Below are positions 29,398 to 37,685 of a DNA stretch of 64,000 bases, piece after piece. Position 1 is the first letter of the stretch, and each line of letters begins with the position of its first letter. Location of the stretch: NCBI GenBank assembly GCA_024397995.1, contig CP073746.1, forward strand, positions 744,001 through 808,000, given 5' to 3'. This DNA comes from a bacterium SCSIO 12827. Lineage in GTDB: Bacteria > Pseudomonadota > Alphaproteobacteria > Rhodospirillales > Casp-alpha2. The position numbers and the translations under genes were made by a program. The notes beneath the pieces are model-generated. The model was not told the origin of the DNA. It ran no database searches and saw only the letters and a list, made by a program, of their open reading frames with translations.

Positions 29398-29408
29398 GGG
29401 AGGATGCC

Positions 29409-29729
29409 ATGATCCCAGGTGAAATCATCGCGGCCCCCGGCAAGATCGAATTGAATGCGGGCCAGCCGACCGTGACCTTGACCGTCGCCAACACGGGCGA
29501 CCGCCCGGTTCAGGTCGGCAGCCACTATCATTTCTATGAAACCAACAGCGCCTTGGACTTCGATCGGGAGAAGGCGCGCGGCATGCGCCTCGACATCGCA
29601 TCGGGCACGGCCGTGCGGTTCGAGCCGGGCCAGTCCCGCGACGTGACCCTGGTGCCGCTTCTTGGCGCGCGCAAGGTCTACGGTTTCAATCAAAAGGTCA
29701 TGGGTGATCTCGACGGGGGAGCGAACTGA
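29409..29729 (+). CDS. ureB: Urease subunit beta
   Basis: A 106-residue subunit starting [18 protein letters not shown] and containing [20 protein letters not shown] and [16 protein letters not shown], the family core. Its stop codon shares a base with the ATG of ureC (TGATG), giving coupled translation of the two subunits that pack together in the mature enzyme. Confidence 0.96.
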   Translation: MIPGEIIAAPGKIELNAGQPTVTLTVANTGDRPVQVGSHYHFYETNSALDFDREKARGMRLDIASGTAVRFEPGQSRDVTLVPLLGARKVYGFNQKVMGDLDGGAN

Positions 29730-31441
29730 TGCCGGCAAAGATTAATCGGGCGGCCTATGCGGACATGTTCGGCCCGACCGTGGGCGACCGTGTGCGGCTG
29801 GCCGATACGGAGTTGTTCATCGAAGTCGAAAAGGACTTCACCACCTATGGGGAGGAGGTCAAGTTCGGCGGCGGCAAGGTCATCCGCGACGGCATGGGCC
29901 AATCCCAGGCGACCCACGCCGAGGGGGCGGTAGACACGGTCATCACCAATGCGCTGATCGTCGACCATTGGGGCATCGTCAAGGCTGATGTGGGGCTCAA
30001 GGACGGGCGCATCGTCGCCGTCGGCAAGGCGGGCAATCCGGATACCCAGCCGGGCGTCGACATCGTCATCGGCCCGGGCACGGAAGCCATCGCCGGCGAG
30101 GGCAAGATCCTGACCGCAGGCGCCCTCGACGTGCATATCCATTTCATCTGCCCGCAGCAGGTGGACGAGGCCCTGATGTCGGGCGTCACCACCATGCTGG
30201 GTGGTGGCACGGGCCCGGCCACGGGCACCAACGCCACGACCTGCACCCCCGGCCCCTGGCACATCGGGCGCATGATCCAGGCGGCGGACGGCCTGCCCAT
30301 GAACCTTGCCTTCGCGGGCAAGGGCAACGCGGCGCAGCCGGCGGCCCTGATCGAACAGGTCCGGGCCGGGGTCTGTTCCCTGAAACTGCATGAGGACTGG
30401 GGCACCACCCCGGGGGCGATCGACTGCTGCCTGTCCGTCGCCGACGACATGGACGTGCAGGTGATGATCCACACGGATACGCTGAACGAGTCCGGCTTTG
30501 TCGAGAACACCATCAATGCCTTCAAGGGCCGGACGATCCATGCCTTCCACACGGAAGGGGCGGGCGGCGGCCATGCGCCGGACATCATCAAGGTCTGCGG
30601 CGAGATGAACGTGATCCCGTCCTCGACCAACCCGACCCGGCCCTACACGGTGAACACGCTCGAAGAACATCTGGACATGCTGATGGTCTGCCATCACCTG
30701 GACAGCAATATCCCCGAAGACGTCGCCTTCGCCGAAAGCCGCATCCGCAAGGAAACCATCGCGGCGGAAGACATCCTGCACGATCTGGGGGCGTTCTCGA
30801 TCATCGCCTCGGACAGCCAGGCCATGGGCCGGGTGGGTGAGGTGTTGATCCGCACCTGGCAGACCGCCGACAAGATGAAGCGCCAGCGCGGCCGGCTTGC
30901 GGGGGAGACGGGAGACAACGACAACCTGCGCGTCAAACGCTACATCGCCAAGTACACGATCAACCCAGCCATCGCCCACGGCCTGTCCAAGCATGTCGGC
31001 TCGGTCGAGGTCGGCAAGCGCGCCGACCTGGTGCTGTGGTCGCCCGCCTTCTTCGGCGTGAAGCCGGACATGATCCTGATCGGCGGCACCATCGCGGCGG
31101 CGGCCATGGGTGATCCCAACGCCTCCATCCCGACCCCGCAGCCGGTCCACTACCGCCCCATGTTCGGCGCCTTCGGGCGGTCCATGGCGGCGTCCGGCGT
31201 GACCTTCGTGTCCAAGGCGGCGCTTGACGACGGCATCGCCCATAACCTGGGCGCAGCCAAGGAACTGCTGGCGGTCGAGAACACGCGCGGCGGCATTTCC
31301 AAGAAATCCATGGTCCTGAACGATGCCACGCCCAAGGTCGAGGTCGATCCGGAAACCTATGAGGTGCGGGCCGACGGCGAATTGCTGACCTGCGAGCCGG
31401 CGGACGTGCTGCCCATGGCGCAGCGCTACTTCTTATTCTAA
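29729..31441 (+). CDS. ureC: Urease subunit alpha (catalytic)
   Basis: A 570-residue catalytic subunit that hydrolyses urea to ammonia and carbamate. Nickel ligands and active-site residues are visible: His136 and His138 in [11 protein letters not shown], the lysine to be carbamylated Lys219 with His221 in [10 protein letters not shown], His248 in [11 protein letters not shown], further histidines in [15 protein letters not shown], and the flap cysteine/histidine in MVCHHLD. Length and order are standard. It is followed by ureE after 11 bases. Confidence 0.97.
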   Translation: MPAKINRAAYADMFGPTVGDRVRLADTELFIEVEKDFTTYGEEVKFGGGKVIRDGMGQSQATHAEGAVDTVITNALIVDHWGIVKADVGLKDGRIVAVGKAGNPDTQPGVDIVIGPGTEAIAGEGKILTAGALDVHIHFICPQQVDEALMSGVTTMLGGGTGPATGTNATTCTPGPWHIGRMIQAADGLPMNLAFAGKGNAAQPAALIEQVRAGVCSLKLHEDWGTTPGAIDCCLSVADDMDVQVMIHTDTLNESGFVENTINAFKGRTIHAFHTEGAGGGHAPDIIKVCGEMNVIPSSTNPTRPYTVNTLEEHLDMLMVCHHLDSNIPEDVAFAESRIRKETIAAEDILHDLGAFSIIASDSQAMGRVGEVLIRTWQTADKMKRQRGRLAGETGDNDNLRVKRYIAKYTINPAIAHGLSKHVGSVEVGKRADLVLWSPAFFGVKPDMILIGGTIAAAAMGDPNASIPTPQPVHYRPMFGAFGRSMAASGVTFVSKAALDDGIAHNLGAAKELLAVENTRGGISKKSMVLNDATPKVEVDPETYEVRADGELLTCEPADVLPMAQRYFLF

Positions 31442-31452
31442 GGGAGACGGAC

Positions 31453-31956
31453 ATGCTTCGAGCAACGGCGCTCAAGCGGAAAGGGGACTGGTCGGGGGCG
31501 GCCGCCGATACGGTGGTGCTGGATTTTGACCATCGCCATCGGCGGCGGCTCGCCATGACGGGCACGGGCGGTCTGGCGTTCCTGCTCGACCTGGCCGAGG
31601 CCGAAGCCCTGGCCGACGGTGACGCCCTGATGCTCGACGACGGCCGTCTGGTCGTCGTGACGGCGGCGGCGGAACCCCTGGTCGAGGTCACCTGTGACGA
31701 TGCCGATCATCTGGTCCGCGTCGCCTGGCATCTGGGCAATCGTCACCTGCCGACGGAATTGCTGGGCGACCGTTTGCGCATCCGCCGCGATCACGTGATT
31801 GAGGACATGCTGATTAAGCTGGGAGCGACGGTTACCCATGTGTCGGCGCCCTTCAATCCGGAAGGCGGGGCCTACGGTCATGGCCGCACCCATGGCCATG
31901 ATCACGGCGATGACCACGACCATCATCACGGGCACGGAAGCCATTCCCATGGATAA
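31453..31956 (+). CDS. ureE: Urease nickel chaperone UreE with His-rich tail
   Basis: A 167-residue metallochaperone. An N-terminal peptide-binding-like domain and a C-terminal metal-binding domain ([15 protein letters not shown]) are followed by a histidine-rich tail (about residues 140-167, motifs [20 protein letters not shown]) that binds several nickel ions in homologues. The 3' end encoding the tail overlaps the ureF start by eight bases. Confidence 0.94.
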   Translation: MLRATALKRKGDWSGAAADTVVLDFDHRHRRRLAMTGTGGLAFLLDLAEAEALADGDALMLDDGRLVVVTAAAEPLVEVTCDDADHLVRVAWHLGNRHLPTELLGDRLRIRRDHVIEDMLIKLGATVTHVSAPFNPEGGAYGHGRTHGHDHGDDHDHHHGHGSHSHG

Positions 31957-32638
31957 GTCCTTGATGAGTTCGGGGGCGCTTTACCGGCTGCTGGCCTGGC
32001 TGTCGCCGGGCTATCCCGTGGGCGCCTTCGCCTACAGCCACGGCCTGGAATGGGCGGTGGAAACGGGGACGGTGGCCGACCGGTCGGGGCTGGAACGCTG
32101 GCTCCGCGACCTCTTGGCCCATGGCGGGGCCTGGTCCGACGCCGTGCTGTTCGCCCGCGCCCATGACGCCACCACCGCCGGGGATCGGGCCGGGCTGGCG
32201 GAGGTCAACGATCTTGCCGTTGCGCTGTGTCCCTCGTCGGAACGGCGGCTGGAAACCACGGCTCAAGGCAACGCCTTTCTGCTTGCCACGCGGGCGAGCT
32301 GGCCCTGGGACGACGACGATGCGGCGGTCATCCCCGGCGACTGCGCCTATCCCGTGGCCGTCGCCTGGGCGGCAGCGGGGCATGGGGTGCCACTGGAGGC
32401 GGCTCTACACGCCTATGTCCATGCCGTGGCGGCCAATCTGATTTCCGCGGGCGTGCGGTTGATCCCGCTTGGCCAGACCGACGGCCAGCGCGTGCTGGCG
32501 GCGTTGGAAGACGCCGTCGCCCGCACAGCCGAGGCCGCCTGGGCGGCGGACCTGTCCGCCCTCGGCGGCTGCGCCTTTCTTTCCGACGTGGCCGCCATGC
32601 GCCACGAAACCCAGTACACGAGGCTTTTCAGATCATGA
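31949..32638 (+). CDS. ureF: Urease accessory protein UreF
   Basis: A 229-residue all-helical accessory protein acting as gatekeeper in the UreD-UreF-UreG nickel-loading complex. The family start [20 protein letters not shown] is clear, and [11 protein letters not shown] is a typical C-terminus. ATG 31949 sits within the end of ureE, and its stop overlaps the ureG ATG by four bases (ATGA). Confidence 0.93.
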   Translation: MDKSLMSSGALYRLLAWLSPGYPVGAFAYSHGLEWAVETGTVADRSGLERWLRDLLAHGGAWSDAVLFARAHDATTAGDRAGLAEVNDLAVALCPSSERRLETTAQGNAFLLATRASWPWDDDDAAVIPGDCAYPVAVAWAAAGHGVPLEAALHAYVHAVAANLISAGVRLIPLGQTDGQRVLAALEDAVARTAEAAWAADLSALGGCAFLSDVAAMRHETQYTRLFRS

Positions 32639-33279
32639 CCACATCCCCCCATGGACCCCTCCGCGTCGGCATCGGCGGGCCCGTCGGTTCCGGCAAGACG
32701 GCGCTGATGGAACAATTGTGCCGGGCCTTCCGCGACACCCACGACATCTGCGCCATCACCAACGACATCTATACCAAGGAAGACGCCGAGGCCTTGACCC
32801 GGCGGGGTGCTCTGGCGCCGGAGCGTATCATGGGCGTGGAAACGGGGGGCTGCCCGCACACGGCGATCCGCGAGGACGCGTCCATCAATCTGGCCGCCGT
32901 GGCGGAAATGCGGAAAACCTTTCCGGGCCTGGACCTGATCCTGATTGAATCGGGCGGCGACAACCTGGCGGCCACCTTCTCGCCCGAACTGGCCGACATC
33001 ACCATCTACGTGATCGACGTCTCGGCCGGCGAGGAAATCCCCCGCAAGGGTGGGCCGGGCATCACCCGTTCGGACCTTCTGGTCATCAACAAGACCGATC
33101 TGGCCCCCCATGTCGGCGCCGACTTGGCCGTCATGGACCGCGACGCCAAACGCATGCGGGGTGACCGCCCCTTCGTTTTCACGAACATGAAGGCGGGGGC
33201 AGGCGTGACCGAGATCGTGGCGCTTGTGCGGGGGCTGGGCGGCCTGGCCGGCATCGAGGACCGGCAAGCCCAATCATAG
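32635..33279 (+). CDS. ureG: Urease accessory GTPase UreG
   Basis: A 214-residue SIMIBI-class GTPase that powers nickel insertion. It has the P-loop [17 protein letters not shown], the metal-binding [13 protein letters not shown] (Cys-Pro-His), [19 protein letters not shown] and the guanine-specificity motif NKTDLA. It is the last gene of the operon; two strong hairpins follow. Confidence 0.96.
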   Translation: MTTSPHGPLRVGIGGPVGSGKTALMEQLCRAFRDTHDICAITNDIYTKEDAEALTRRGALAPERIMGVETGGCPHTAIREDASINLAAVAEMRKTFPGLDLILIESGGDNLAATFSPELADITIYVIDVSAGEEIPRKGGPGITRSDLLVINKTDLAPHVGADLAVMDRDAKRMRGDRPFVFTNMKAGAGVTEIVALVRGLGGLAGIEDRQAQS

Positions 33280-33283
33280 GTAT

Positions 33284-33299
33284 CCGCGTTTCAACGCGG
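33284..33299 (+). terminator. Hairpin just after ureG
   Basis: CCGCGTT-TC-AACGCGG, a perfect 7-bp stem starting five bases after the ureG stop. No T-run. With the larger hairpin at 33310-33334 it probably marks the end of the urea operon. Confidence 0.5.
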
Positions 33300-33309
33300 C
33301 CGGTGGGGT

Positions 33310-33334
33310 GCGGATGCCTCGAGGAGGCATCCGC
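33310..33334. terminator. Strong hairpin between convergent ureG and cupin genes
   Basis: GCGGATGCCTC-GAG-GAGGCATCCGC is a perfect 11-bp stem with a three-base loop. It stands between the ends of ureG and the convergent cupin gene and could end transcription from either side. Confidence 0.6.
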
Positions 33335-33389
33335 CGCCGAACCAGGGGGCGGGCTCGGCATTGCCCCGGGGGGACGATTGACTTGAGCG

Positions 33390-33794
33390 TCAGTCGAAGC
33401 CCTTGGCGTCGTCGTTTTTGTAGAATCCGGCGGTGTTCTGAAACACGTTCGGCTTGCGGTAGACAGCAAGAAGCACGGCGCCTTCATCGCTGTGGGTTTC
33501 GTGAAAGGATCCGGGCGTGCGCCAAACGTACTGGCCCGCGCGGCAGATGCCGTCGTGATCGTAAAACGATCCCTCGAGAACGAAGGACTGCTCGATTTCC
33601 GGGTGCTTGTGCATGGGCAGGGTCGCGCCCGGCTCCCACTTCAGCAGGCAGGTCATCTCACCCTTCTCACGGTCCTCGTACAGAACCTTGATCTGGATGC
33701 CTTCGAACTGGCTGGGGCTCCACTCAATTTTTCCCGGATCGACATAGACGGATCCGCCGGGCGTCGGCTCAACCTTCGATTTTCTTGTGGCCAT
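33390..33794 (-). CDS. Single-domain cupin protein
   Basis: A 134-residue small beta-barrel protein with the cupin metal motifs LPMHKHPEIEQSFVLEG (motif 1: two His, Glu) and FHETHSDEGAVLLAV (motif 2: His), resembling ChrR-like cupins and acireductone/quercetin-type enzymes. It could be an enzyme or a small-molecule binder. Upstream lie two exact copies of the AAAAAGTTTCC motif shared with the neighbouring regulator region, so it is probably a member of that regulon. Catalytic function unknown. Confidence 0.8.
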   Translation of the reverse strand: MATRKSKVEPTPGGSVYVDPGKIEWSPSQFEGIQIKVLYEDREKGEMTCLLKWEPGATLPMHKHPEIEQSFVLEGSFYDHDGICRAGQYVWRTPGSFHETHSDEGAVLLAVYRKPNVFQNTAGFYKNDDAKGFD

Positions 33795-33810
33795 GATGGG
33801 GTCTCCAATT

Positions 33811-33832
33811 AAAAAGTTTCCAATAAGGAAAC
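33811..33832. promoter_or_regulatory. Candidate operator upstream of the cupin gene
   Basis: AAAAAGTTTCC (33811-33821) continues into an inverted repeat GTTTCC-AATAA-GGAAAC (33816-33832). It is 17 bases before the cupin ATG on the minus strand. The same 11-mer recurs at 33941 and, inverted, at 35411. It is proposed as a binding site for the XRE-cupin regulator encoded next door. Confidence 0.55.
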
Positions 33833-33940
33833 ATAATAGGTTGAAGGTTTCCCGGTGTAAAGTTGGTATATTTCTAGTTAATATATTGAAATTAAAAGAT
33901 AATTCATAAAATTAACAAAATTAATCAGATTGCGTGGCCG

Positions 33941-33951
33941 AAAAAGTTTCC
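33941..33951. promoter_or_regulatory. Second AAAAAGTTTCC copy
   Basis: An exact copy of the 11-mer within the AT-rich spacer between the XRE-cupin gene and the cupin gene, 147 bases upstream of the cupin start. A shorter GTTTCC lies at 33967-33972. The spacer 33795-34031 holds no other recognisable element. Confidence 0.45.
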
Positions 33952-34031
33952 CTATTTTTGGTAATTGTTTCCCCGCCCGAAAGGGCGTGCGTGATGATGC
34001 CATCTGGCTCTGGTGACGCGCTAGGGGAGGA

Positions 34032-34613
34032 TTAATCGCTGCGTTTGGGGGAGTAGACGACGACAAGGGCCTTGGCCTCGCCGTTGATCGCCTCGCCGCG
34101 ATGGCGCAGCGTGGAATCGAAATAGATGCTGTCGCCTGGCTCCAGCACCGTCTGTTCCTGGTCGATGAAGAACCGGACGCGGCCGCTGATGATGAAAATG
34201 AATTCCTCGCCCTCGTGCTCGAAACTGATTTCGGCGCCTAATCGTTCGGGGAAGGTGAACAGGAACGGGTCCATGTGTTTGCTGGGCAGGCGATGGGCGA
34301 GAGCCTTGTAGTCGTAGCCGAAGGACGTGCCGCCGCGGATCACCGTGTGGCGTTCATTGGCGCGGACAATGCAGTGACGCGGGGACGGGGTGTCTTCGAT
34401 GGGGCCGTTTCCGAACAGATCGGCGAGATCCGTTCCCAGGGACTGGCAAATCTTGGCCAAGGATCCGATGGGTGGGATCTTCTTCGAGTTCTCGATCTTG
34501 GAGAGGTAGCTTTTTGTGAAGCCGGTATGCGCCGCCAATGCCTCAAGGGTCATCTTGCGCGACTTCCTGAGGCTGCGCAGTTTCCCGCCGATTTGATTAC
34601 TGAGTGACGGCAT
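34032..34613 (-). CDS. XRE family regulator with C-terminal cupin domain
   Basis: About 193 residues. The N-terminal helix-turn-helix (about 5-62) reads GGKLRSLRKSRKMTLEALAA, then HTGFTKSYLSKIENSKKIPP, and the C-terminal cupin (about 115-190) has FEHEGEEFIFIISGRVRFFI and LEPGDSIYFDSTLRHRG. This is the layout of PuuR-like regulators that bind a small ligand in the cupin. ATG 34613 is preferred; it overlaps the end of the DJ-1-like gene by 17 bases, so the two form an operon. It likely controls the flanking cupin gene, its own operon and the divergent TRAP genes through the shared AAAAAGTTTCC motif. Ligand unknown. Confidence 0.85.
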   Translation of the reverse strand: MPSLSNQIGGKLRSLRKSRKMTLEALAAHTGFTKSYLSKIENSKKIPPIGSLAKICQSLGTDLADLFGNGPIEDTPSPRHCIVRANERHTVIRGGTSFGYDYKALAHRLPSKHMDPFLFTFPERLGAEISFEHEGEEFIFIISGRVRFFIDQEQTVLEPGDSIYFDSTLRHRGEAINGEAKALVVVYSPKRSD

Positions 34614-35250
34614 GGCTTGGATAATATGTCGGTCGTTGCGCTTTGTTCTGCTTCCAGGATTCGCTGTATTCCAGGATGCGCGCGGTTTCATCCGCGACTT
34701 CCGGCCCTAGACTGCGTGACAGCAGATGTAGTGTGGCGTCGATGGCCAAGACAACCCCCCCTCCCGTTAGGATCGCGCCGTTATCGACGATCAGCGCGTC
34801 TACAACCTTAACGGCCGGGTGTGCGGTCGCCAATAGATTGATCGGCGGTGTCTCGTTGCCCGATATCTCTTTTTTCGTCGTGGCCTGCAGGTTGTCGAGC
34901 AGCCCGGTCTTGGCCAGGATCATGGCGCCGGTGCAGACGGAGGCGACGGCTTCCGTGGCGGCGCGCTTTCGGATGAAGTCCGCAACCTCGGGAATCTTGC
35001 ATTGTTCCGGCCATCCGGGGCCGCCGGAAACAATCAGATAATCCGCCGGCGGGCAGTCGGAAAACCCATAATTGGCCTGAACGACCATGCCGTTGGTCAG
35101 GGGAACGGGACCGGCTTCCTGCGCCACCAGGTAGATTTCGATTTCCGGGACGATCCGGCGCGCCATGGACAGTGTCCCGAAAGTGGCGCCCAGGTCGATG
35201 GGCTCGACACCGTCATAGATGAAGATTGCAAAGCGTGGAGCGGCGGTCAT
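34597..35250 (-). CDS. DJ-1/PfpI family protein (isonitrile-hydratase-like)
   Basis: A 217-residue class I glutamine-amidotransferase-like protein. The nucleophile elbow is SVCTGAMILAKTGLL, and the flanking SGGPGWPE and FAIFIYDGVEPIDLGA match the InhA (isonitrile hydratase) / GlxA-sensor branch; no AraC DNA-binding domain is attached. ATG 35250 is preferred because the family begins at FAIFIYDG and a GGAAG lies upstream; a start at 35289 is possible. It shares an operon with the XRE-cupin regulator and is divergent from the TRAP operon, suggesting metabolism of the imported compound. Substrate unknown. Confidence 0.8.
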   Translation of the reverse strand: MTAAPRFAIFIYDGVEPIDLGATFGTLSMARRIVPEIEIYLVAQEAGPVPLTNGMVVQANYGFSDCPPADYLIVSGGPGWPEQCKIPEVADFIRKRAATEAVASVCTGAMILAKTGLLDNLQATTKKEISGNETPPINLLATAHPAVKVVDALIVDNGAILTGGGVVLAIDATLHLLSRSLGPEVADETARILEYSESWKQNKAQRPTYYPSHAVTQ

Positions 35251-35410
35251 GGGGCTTCTGTCTTCCGTTTCCTGTTTGGCCTGATGCAAGGCGGCTGCCG
35301 GGCTTGATTCGGAGGTGCGAAAAAAGGGTATCCGCCGGAGCGCCCGTGTTGCCGACTGTATTGATTAAATTGCCCTATATGTCAACTTTTTGAGTAGTGA
35401 GAGATTTTTA

Positions 35411-35422
35411 GGAAACTTTTTT
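35411..35422. promoter_or_regulatory. Third AAAAAGTTTCC copy (inverted) in the divergent spacer
   Basis: GGAAACTTTTTT is the reverse complement of the 11-mer found twice upstream of the cupin gene, with one more base of agreement. It lies in the AT-rich part (35340-35600) of the long spacer between the DJ-1/XRE operon and the TRAP operon. A related GGTTTCC is at 35522-35528. Confidence 0.5.
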
Positions 35423-35647
35423 CAAGAAGGAGAATTTCAAAAAAGCAACGTAAAATCAATATATTGTATGAATTTAAACAAAAATAAACCCCATTTTTTG
35501 GCTTGATTCTTTATGCCTTAGGGTTTCCTGAAAATAAAAAAGTTGACCAACAGGATACTATCAATCAACATTTTCAAAACCAAGAGGACAGAGACGTAAA
35601 GACGTTAACTGTGCCGCCGGGAGGCCTAACGAAGGGAGAATAAGATT

Positions 35648-35825
35648 TGCGCCGAAGGCGCATCGGATGCGGGGATCAACTGTCCACTTCGTCCCGCAGA
35701 CCAATCATATGCATACTGTGGGGGCGGCATCGCACCGGCACGTTGAAGGCCCATAACGTCTTGGGCTGACACCGGCGGCATTTCAGGGACAGCCCTGCCA
35801 CCGGTTCTGCTGCTTGCCCCGCAAG
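35648..35825. ncRNA. Possible structured RNA or leader upstream of the TRAP operon
   Basis: In this gene-free, GC-richer part of the spacer several perfect stems occur. They are TGCGCC-GAA-GGCGCA (35648-35662), an alternative GCATC-G-GATGC (35660-35670), GCCCA/TGGGC with eight-base loop (35749-35766), a long imperfect ACCGGcGGC...GCCaCCGGT stem with inner AGGG/CCCT (35771-35805), and CTTGC-CCC-GCAAG (35813-35825). TGCGGGG (35668-35674) can also pair with CCCCGCA (35817-35823), closing a domain of about 155 bases. It resembles no riboswitch or 6S/SRP RNA that I can name; it could be a leader, a small RNA or chance. Confidence 0.3.
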
Positions 35826-35912
35826 TACATACCCACGTGATAACGCCGTCCGGGGGTCGCGCAATGTGGCGCTAGATACCATTGCCAACAACCAGGATAG
35901 GATTTCAGAAAA

Positions 35913-36980
35913 ATGAGTCGCTTTCTCAGAACTCTAAAACGTACTGCCGTTGCCGCCGCTGTTGGAGCGCTTGTCGTTTCCGTCAGCACGGCCGGGTTTG
36001 CGGATGACAAAAAAGTCCGCCTTAAGGTTCAAAGCTGGTTCCCGACCAAGGTTCCGCACGTCGGCAGCCAAATCAAGGATATCGCCGCCAGCGTCAAGGC
36101 GGTCACCGGCGGCAGCGTCAGCATGCAATTGTTCGAGCCGGGCGCGCTCATTCCGCCGGCCGAATGCTTCGATTCCGTATCCAACGGCGCGGTTGACGCG
36201 TGCTGGGGAATTTCCGGCTACTACTACGGCAAGAACCCGGCCCTGGCCGTATTCTCGGCCCTACCCTTCGGTCCCCGCTGGCCCGAACTGCTGGCTTATT
36301 TCTTTGAAGGCGGCGGCAAGCAGCAGTACGACGAGATCTATGCCCGCAATAATATCAAGGGGCTGATCTGCGGCGGCACCGTGGCCGAGGCGTCCGGCTG
36401 GTTCCGCAACGAAATCAAATCCGTCGAGGACTTCAAGGGCATCAAGATGCGGATCTTCGGCCTGGGCGGAAAGGTCATCGAAAAGCTCGGTGGGTCGGCC
36501 CAGTTGCTGGCGGCCGGCGATATTTTCCCGGCCCTTGAATTGGGCACCATCGACGCCACGGAGTTCGCCATGCCGGCGGTCGACCTGAAGCTCGGCTTCT
36601 ATCAGGTCGCCAAGCATTACTATTTCCCCGGCTGGCATCAGCCGGCGACGCTATATGAGGTGATCTTCAACATGGACAAGTGGAAATCCATGTCGAAGAC
36701 CCAACAGGCGCAGATCGAGGCGACCTGCGGCAACAATATCGGCCGCGCCATCGCGTTCGGCGAAGCAAATCAGTTCGAGGCCATGAAGATCCTGAAATCG
36801 AAGGGGGTGACGATCCATCAGTGGTCACCTGAAATCCTCGCCGCCTTCAAGAAGGCCTGGGAAGAAGTGGTCGCCGAGGAATCCGCGAAGTCGCCCGAAT
36901 TCAAGCAGGCCTATGACACCTATATGGCGTTCCGCAAGGAATACCGGCTGTGGGCGGATAACGGCTACATCAAGGAATAG
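35913..36980 (+). CDS. dctP: TRAP transporter substrate-binding protein (DctP family)
   Basis: A 355-residue periplasmic receptor with signal peptide (about 1-30, ending STAGFADD). The mature protein has the DctP layout, with VRLKVQSWFPTKVPHVGSQI at the start and the ligand arginine region KMRIFGLGGKVIEKLGGSAQ, plus ALELGTIDATEFAMPAVDLK, close to receptors for 2-oxo acids and related carboxylates. It heads a dctPQM operon. The divergent regulator and DJ-1 genes and the shared upstream motif suggest ligand-controlled expression. Confidence 0.93.
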   Translation: MSRFLRTLKRTAVAAAVGALVVSVSTAGFADDKKVRLKVQSWFPTKVPHVGSQIKDIAASVKAVTGGSVSMQLFEPGALIPPAECFDSVSNGAVDACWGISGYYYGKNPALAVFSALPFGPRWPELLAYFFEGGGKQQYDEIYARNNIKGLICGGTVAEASGWFRNEIKSVEDFKGIKMRIFGLGGKVIEKLGGSAQLLAAGDIFPALELGTIDATEFAMPAVDLKLGFYQVAKHYYFPGWHQPATLYEVIFNMDKWKSMSKTQQAQIEATCGNNIGRAIAFGEANQFEAMKILKSKGVTIHQWSPEILAAFKKAWEEVVAEESAKSPEFKQAYDTYMAFRKEYRLWADNGYIKE

Positions 36981-37075
36981 CCGCCGGTCTCATTTGGGTT
37001 TTGCCAACCAGGCGAAACGGGGCGGAGGGATGCACTAATCCCTCCGCTCCGGAACCCGCCTGAAAAGGGGGCGTC

Positions 37076-37627
37076 GTGCGTCATCTGTTAACTGTCTCGA
37101 ACATCCTTAAAAGGATCGTCACCGCCATCGGGAACGTCGCGGCCTGGTCCGCGGTCCTGCTGATGGCCGTCATTCTGTTCGATGTCGTGTCCCGGCGGTT
37201 CTTTTCCGTCGGGTCCTCCGAATTGCAGGAGCTCGAATGGCACCTGCACACGGTGTTGTTCATGTTCTGCCTGGGCCTGGGTTATGTACGAAACGCCCAT
37301 GTGCGGATTGACATGGTTTGGGAGAACCTGGGGCCACGAACGAAATGCTGGATCGAGATCATCGGCATTCTGACGTTCATGATGCCGTTCTGCCTGGTCG
37401 TCATCTATTACGGCGGTGAACTGACGCATCGTTCCTTCATCAAGGGCGAAGTATCATCCTCGACCACCGGCCTGCCGTACCGCTGGCTCATCAAATCAGC
37501 GATCCCGATCGGCATGTCCGTGCTGCTGATGGCCGGGGTCGCGGTGCTGCTGGAAAAGATCCACACACTCTGGACATTTTCTCAAGGCGACGACGACGGC
37601 GCCGGACCGGATCTGGCGGAAACCTGA
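37076..37627 (+). CDS. dctQ: TRAP transporter small permease (DctQ family)
   Basis: A 183-residue inner-membrane protein with four predicted helices; AWSAVLLMAVILFDVVSRRF and LQELEWHLHTVLFMFCLGLG are typical DctQ stretches. The start is GTG 37076. It pairs with the large permease encoded 58 bases downstream. Confidence 0.9.
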   Translation: MRHLLTVSNILKRIVTAIGNVAAWSAVLLMAVILFDVVSRRFFSVGSSELQELEWHLHTVLFMFCLGLGYVRNAHVRIDMVWENLGPRTKCWIEIIGILTFMMPFCLVVIYYGGELTHRSFIKGEVSSSTTGLPYRWLIKSAIPIGMSVLLMAGVAVLLEKIHTLWTFSQGDDDGAGPDLAET

Positions 37628-37685
37628 TGTTGTCCGCTCTTACCCATACAAATCCCGCACTCATGAAAAACGAACCGAGGGGCCG

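Noticed and set aside
29690-31243. A 517-codon minus-strand open frame
   Set aside because: Entirely opposite ureC, whose identity is certain; no motif.
35648-35825. 6S RNA, SRP RNA or a named riboswitch
   Set aside because: Length and a closing stem would fit a 6S-like RNA, but I could not match any conserved 6S, SRP, cobalamin, TPP, glycine or SAM element, so it is listed only as a possible structured RNA.
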